Assembly: GCF_002980595.1 (NCBI RefSeq)
Contig: NZ_PVLQ01000015.1
Coordinates: 1 to 64,000, forward strand
Source: Malikia granosa
GTDB taxonomy: Bacteria > Pseudomonadota > Gammaproteobacteria > Burkholderiales > Burkholderiaceae_C
DNA length: 64,000 bases
Direction: 5' to 3'
A program made the translations under genes and the position numbers. Below, piece after piece: positions 60,939 to 64,000 of this stretch (within the stretch, counting starts at the first letter, position 1; every line of letters starts with the position of its first letter). Below the pieces are notes generated by a model. The model saw only the letters and a program-made list of their open reading frames with translations. It searched no databases and was not told the DNA's origin.

Positions 60939-61571
60939 ATGACTTGGGATACTTGGCTGGCTTTTTTCCTGGCCTGCTGGCTGATCAGCCTGTCGCCCGG
61001 CGCGGGCGCGATTGCCTCGATGTCGTCGGGGCTGAATTTTGGCTTCCGCCGTGGTTACTGGAACGCCATCGGCCTGCAGCTGGCGCTGGTGCTGCAGATC
61101 GCGGTGGTCGCGGCCGGTGTCGGTGCGCTGCTGGCCACTTCCGAGCTGGCCTTTGCCCTTATCAAGTGGTTCGGTGTGCTGTATCTGCTGTACCTGGGCT
61201 GGAAGCAGTGGAGCGCGCCGCCCAGTGCGCTTGCCTCCGAGCCGGTCGATCTCAGGCGCGGGCGCCCGCTGGCGCTGCTGCTGCGCGGCTTTGTCGTCAA
61301 CGCGAGCAATCCGAAGGCGATCGTCTTCATCCTGGCCGTGCTGCCGCAGTTCCTCGATACCAGCCGGCCGCTGCTGGCGCAGTATCTGCTGATGACGCTG
61401 ACCATGGTGGCGGTCGACCTGGTGGTGATGGCCGGCTACACCGGGCTGGCGGCCAGGGTCCTCAAGCTGCTGCGCGAGCCGGGGCAGCAGCGCCTGCTGA
61501 ACCGGGTCTTCGGCGGCCTGTTCGGCGCGGCTGCCACCTTGCTGGCCACGGTCAAGCAGGCGGCGCATTGA
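60939..61571 (+). CDS. LysE/RhtB family amino acid exporter
   Basis: This 210-residue membrane protein has about six hydrophobic segments. It carries the family opening LISLSPGAGAIASMSSGLNFGFRRG and the central NASNPKAIVFILAVLPQFLD. Such proteins export amino acids such as lysine, homoserine or threonine; the substrate is not predictable here. GAGG precedes the ATG and the gene lies 24 bases after the GGDEF/EAL gene. Confidence 0.9.
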   Translation: MTWDTWLAFFLACWLISLSPGAGAIASMSSGLNFGFRRGYWNAIGLQLALVLQIAVVAAGVGALLATSELAFALIKWFGVLYLLYLGWKQWSAPPSALASEPVDLRRGRPLALLLRGFVVNASNPKAIVFILAVLPQFLDTSRPLLAQYLLMTLTMVAVDLVVMAGYTGLAARVLKLLREPGQQRLLNRVFGGLFGAAATLLATVKQAAH

Positions 61572-61635
61572 GCTGCTCCGAGGCCGCGGCACAATAGCGG
61601 GCTTTCCTTCACCCACTCATTGACAGGACAGCCAG

Positions 61636-61950
61636 ATGGCCTTCGCCGACAACCTCAAGCAACTCCCTTCCATCGCCCAGCTGGCCGCGCTCGAACTGAT
61701 CGACGCCGCCGGTGCCGTCGCCGCCAGCATCGAGAACAAGCCCGGCAAGGCCGGTTCGCTGGCGGTCTACCATGCGCTGGCCGCCAAGCATGGCGCGATC
61801 AACGTGGCTGCCGCCCGGGAAGGGCTGGAGATTTTTGCCGAGCACACGGTGGATGCGCGCGCCAACCCGGGCAAGCACCCGAACATCGACCGCCTGCTCG
61901 AGGTGATCGCCTCGGGCCAGGGCTATTCGGTCAAGCTGGTCGCGGTCTGA
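61636..61950 (+). CDS. DUF2322 family protein
   Basis: This 104-residue protein matches the small DUF2322 family: MAFADNLKQLPSIAQLAALELID, IENKPGKAGSLAVYHALA and the C-terminal HPNIDRLLEVIASGQGY. It is soluble, without signal peptide, membrane segment or obvious catalytic motif. The ACAATAGCGG -10-like decamer lies at 61591-61600. Function unknown. Confidence 0.85.
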   Translation: MAFADNLKQLPSIAQLAALELIDAAGAVAASIENKPGKAGSLAVYHALAAKHGAINVAAAREGLEIFAEHTVDARANPGKHPNIDRLLEVIASGQGYSVKLVAV

Positions 61951-61965
61951 TTGCCAGGCGCCTGG

Positions 61966-61986
61966 GCGGCAGACTGAGCCTGCCGC
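61966..61986. terminator. hairpin between convergent DUF2322 and thyA
   Basis: GCGGCAG and CTGCCGC form a perfect 7-bp stem with a 7-base loop, placed exactly between two convergent stop codons. It is a reasonable bidirectional terminator, although no T-run follows. Confidence 0.5.
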
Positions 61987-62949
61987 TCAGACCGCCATCG
62001 GTGCCGTCAGCGGCGCATGGTGCTGGTAGCCGTGCAGACTGAAGTCGCCCGGCTCGATCTTTTCCAGCCATTCGGGCTGGTACTGGCCGGTGACGGCATA
62101 GTCCGGGATGCGGTCCGACAGCAGCAGCTGCGGCGCGGGCAGCGGCTCGCGCGTGAGCTGCTGCTGCAGCATGGGCACATGGTTTTCGTAGATGTGCGCG
62201 TCGCCGATGAAGTAGCTGAACCATTTCGGCTTGAACCCGGTCAGGCGTCCGACCAGGTGCAGCAGCGCCGCGCCCTCGGTCAGGTTGAACGGCGTGCCCA
62301 GGCCGATGTCGTTGCTGCGGATGTAGAGGCAGAGCGAGATCTCGCGCGTGCCGGCATTGGGCAGGAACTGGTACAGCAGGTGGCAGGGCGGCAGCGCCAT
62401 TTCTTCCAGCTGGGCCCAGTTCCAGCCGTGGAAGATGATGCGGCGGTCGCTCGGGTTGTTGACGATGGTGTCCAGGCATTGGCGCAGCTGGTCGACCGCC
62501 TTGTAGAGCACGACCTGGCCATCCGCCGTGTCGGCGATGCGCACATAGCCGCGTCCCAGCGCGTCCGCGATCTGTCCCGTGGCCGAGGCGGGCAGGGCCT
62601 TGAACGCCGGCCAGTTGCGCCATTGCACGCCGTAGACCGGACCCAGGTCGTCCTCGCCCAGGCGGTAGGGGTTGGCCAGCCAGGCGGCGTTCTCGTTGGC
62701 GTTCTGGTCCCAGACCTTGCAGCCGAGCGCGCGGAACTCGGCCGCGCTGCGGTAGCCGCGCAGGAAGCCGACCAGCTCGCCGACCGCCGACTTGAAGGCG
62801 AGCTTCTTGGTCGTCACGGCCGGGAAGCCCTGGCTCAGGTCGAAGCGCATGGACGCGCCCGGCAGGCTCAGGGTGCGGATGCCGGTGCGGTTGGTCTGCC
62901 AGCTGCCTTGCTCGAAGACGGTGCGGACGAGGTCGAGGTATTGCTTCAC
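61987..62949 (-). CDS. thyA: thymidylate synthase
   Basis: This 320-residue enzyme methylates dUMP with methylene-tetrahydrofolate to give dTMP. The nucleophile is Cys189 in [10 protein letters not shown]. Other signatures are [31 protein letters not shown] (matching the family FNIASYALL position) and [15 protein letters not shown]. It is longer than the 264-residue E. coli enzyme because of a central insert (~100-155), as in many larger ThyA proteins. TAAAAT on the minus strand at 62973-62978 is a possible -10 box. Confidence 0.96.
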   Translation of the reverse strand: MKQYLDLVRTVFEQGSWQTNRTGIRTLSLPGASMRFDLSQGFPAVTTKKLAFKSAVGELVGFLRGYRSAAEFRALGCKVWDQNANENAAWLANPYRLGEDDLGPVYGVQWRNWPAFKALPASATGQIADALGRGYVRIADTADGQVVLYKAVDQLRQCLDTIVNNPSDRRIIFHGWNWAQLEEMALPPCHLLYQFLPNAGTREISLCLYIRSNDIGLGTPFNLTEGAALLHLVGRLTGFKPKWFSYFIGDAHIYENHVPMLQQQLTREPLPAPQLLLSDRIPDYAVTGQYQPEWLEKIEPGDFSLHGYQHHAPLTAPMAV

Positions 62950-63000
62950 GGCGCTGGCCTCAAAAGCTGACTATTTTAACGCCGCCATGGCGCCCACCGT

Positions 63001-64000
63001 TCAGCCAGGATTCTGCGTCAGCACCCGTCCCGGGTTCATGATGCCCTGCGGATCGAGCGCGGCCTTGATGCGGCGCATCAGCGTGAGCGCGACCGGATGC
63101 TTGTACTGCGGCAGCGTTCCGGCCTTCAGGCTGCCGATGCCATGCTCGGCGCTGATCGAGCCGCCATGGCGCCGCACCGAGTCGAACACGATGTGGTTGA
63201 TGCGGGTCTCCTGCTCGCGCAGGAAGGCGGCCGGGTCGCCGCCCTCGGGCGCTTGCACGTTGTAGTGCAGGTTGCCGTCGCCCAGGTGGCCGAAGTTGAC
63301 CAGTCGCACGCCCGGGATCTCGACGGCCAGCTGCGCATCGGTCGCGGCGCAGAAGGCGGGAATCGCCGAGACCGGCAGGCTGATGTCGTGCTTGATGTTC
63401 AGGCCTTCCTCGCTTTGCGCCAGCGAGATGCTCTCGCGGATATGCCACAGATTGTGCGCCTGGGCCAGGCTCTCGGCGACGACGGCGTCGCTCACGCAGC
63501 CCTGCTCGAACGCGGTCTCGAGCAGCGCCTCGAAGCGCTCGCGCGCATGGGCCTCGCTCTCGCTGTCGGAGTTCTCGAGCAGCACGCACCAGGGATGGTC
63601 CTGCCACAACGGCACGCGCAGCTGCGGGTAATGCTTGTCGACCAGCGACAGCGCGAAGCGGCTCATGGCCTCGAAGCCGGTCAGGCCGGCGCCGAGCTGG
63701 CGCTGCGCCAGCCCGAGCAGCTCGACCGCTGCCTCGACCGACGGCACGGCGGCCCAGGCGGTCAGCCGGGCCGCCGGCTGCGGGTGCAGCTTGAGCGTGG
63801 CGGCGGTGATGATGCCCAGCGTGCCTTCGCTGCCGATGTAGAGGTCGCGCAGGTCGTAGCCGGTGTTGTCCTTGCGCAGGCCGACCAGGCCGTCCCAGAC
63901 CTCGCCCTGCGGCGTGACCACCTCGAGGCCCAGGCAGAGTTCGCGCGCATTGCCGTAGCGCAGCACCTGGGTGCCGCCGGCATTGCTGGCCAGGTTGCCG
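63001..64000 (-). CDS. FAD-linked oxidase/dehydrogenase, GlcD/D2HGDH-like (N-terminus outside the window)
   Basis: Only the C-terminal ~333 residues are present; the gene continues beyond the right edge. The first visible part is the end of the FAD-binding domain (LASNAGGTQVLRYGNAREL and GSEGTLGIITAATLKLHP). The C-terminal FAD-oxidase domain follows, with FGHLGDGNLHYN and HGGSISAEHGIGSLKAG. Such enzymes oxidise D-2-hydroxy acids (glycolate, D-lactate, D-2-hydroxyglutarate). The motifs fit the D-lactate/D-2-hydroxyglutarate group, but the substrate is unresolved. It ends 51 bases before the thyA start on the same strand. Confidence 0.9.
   Translation of the reverse strand, partial: GNLASNAGGTQVLRYGNARELCLGLEVVTPQGEVWDGLVGLRKDNTGYDLRDLYIGSEGTLGIITAATLKLHPQPAARLTAWAAVPSVEAAVELLGLAQRQLGAGLTGFEAMSRFALSLVDKHYPQLRVPLWQDHPWCVLLENSDSESEAHARERFEALLETAFEQGCVSDAVVAESLAQAHNLWHIRESISLAQSEEGLNIKHDISLPVSAIPAFCAATDAQLAVEIPGVRLVNFGHLGDGNLHYNVQAPEGGDPAAFLREQETRINHIVFDSVRRHGGSISAEHGIGSLKAGTLPQYKHPVALTLMRRIKAALDPQGIMNPGRVLTQNPG

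Noticed and set aside
58356-61616. 1086-codon minus-strand open frame opposite the GGDEF/EAL and LysE genes
   Set aside because: Antisense shadow; it spans two real genes and the gap between them and has no recognisable domain.

Overview
The window is dense, high-GC bacterial chromosome with short intergenic gaps. I read it as a betaproteobacterium of the order Burkholderiales. The signs are a DUF3460-scpA pair, a Bug-type (TctC) solute-binding protein, a perfect CIRCE operator in front of rpoH, the DUF3305/DUF3306 formate dehydrogenase cluster, a DUF2322 protein, and beta-style -10 boxes such as TAGAAT and ACAATAG without good -35 boxes. The genus cannot be fixed from the sequence alone. I saw no tRNA, rRNA, CRISPR array, insertion sequence or phage gene.

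Layout. (1) 1-7995: cofactor biosynthesis. It holds panC and panB (pantothenate), nadA (NAD), a fused pabB-pabC (folate), panD, thiC behind a TPP riboswitch, and a MAPEG membrane protein. (2) 8032-14266: two divergent operons around an AT-rich, palindrome-rich control region. They look like a catabolic island for an unidentified aromatic acid: VOC ring-cleavage-type enzyme, FAD hydroxylase, IclR regulator, FAH-type hydrolase and PaaI-type thioesterase on the minus strand; Bug binding protein, NTF2-like protein and carboxymuconolactone-decarboxylase-like protein on the plus strand. (3) 14292-14782: an orphan HepT-like RNase toxin whose MntA-like partner is reduced to a 25-codon stub. (4) 14815-19761: nadB, scpA, DUF3460 and metG. 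(5) 19908-31796: apbC/mrp leads straight into a complete membrane-bound formate dehydrogenase island (DUF3305, DUF3306, polyferredoxin, TorD-like chaperone, Tat peptide, alpha, beta, lipoprotein, gamma, small secreted protein, FdhD). (6) 31840-35570: an accessory-looking patch with an SH3b/leishmanolysin-like metalloprotease, a PHB-depolymerase-type esterase, and rarA followed by a short second copy of its own C-terminus. (7) 35617-41127: lysS, a chemoreceptor with a periplasmic CxxCH motif, a coiled-coil lipoprotein, and rpoH with CIRCE. (8) 41193-46455: a TatT-type TRAP transporter and an atypical CLC channel. (9) 46578-52874: an unknown secreted protein, ThpR, and a MacAB-TolC-like exporter whose MacB is split in two. 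(10) 53073-60914: a 1322-aa BvgS-like hybrid kinase, dcd, a cupin, and a PAS-GGDEF-EAL protein. (11) 60939-64000: a LysE exporter, DUF2322, thyA, and an FAD-linked oxidase cut by the window edge.

How the parts work together. Translational coupling is common: ATGA or TTGA stop/start overlaps join nadA-pabBC, the thioesterase and FAH genes, the VOC and hydroxylase genes, DUF3305-DUF3306-polyferredoxin, fdhB-lipoprotein, fdh gamma-small protein, dctP-dctQM, thpR-outer membrane factor, and macA-macB ATPase. Regulation legible in the sequence includes the TPP riboswitch on thiC, CIRCE (HrcA) on rpoH, and candidate operators between the two catabolic operons. The parts most worth a second look are the catabolic island and its non-standard VOC enzyme, the orphan HepT, the RarA C-terminal echo, the SH3b metalloprotease and the haem-motif chemoreceptor.
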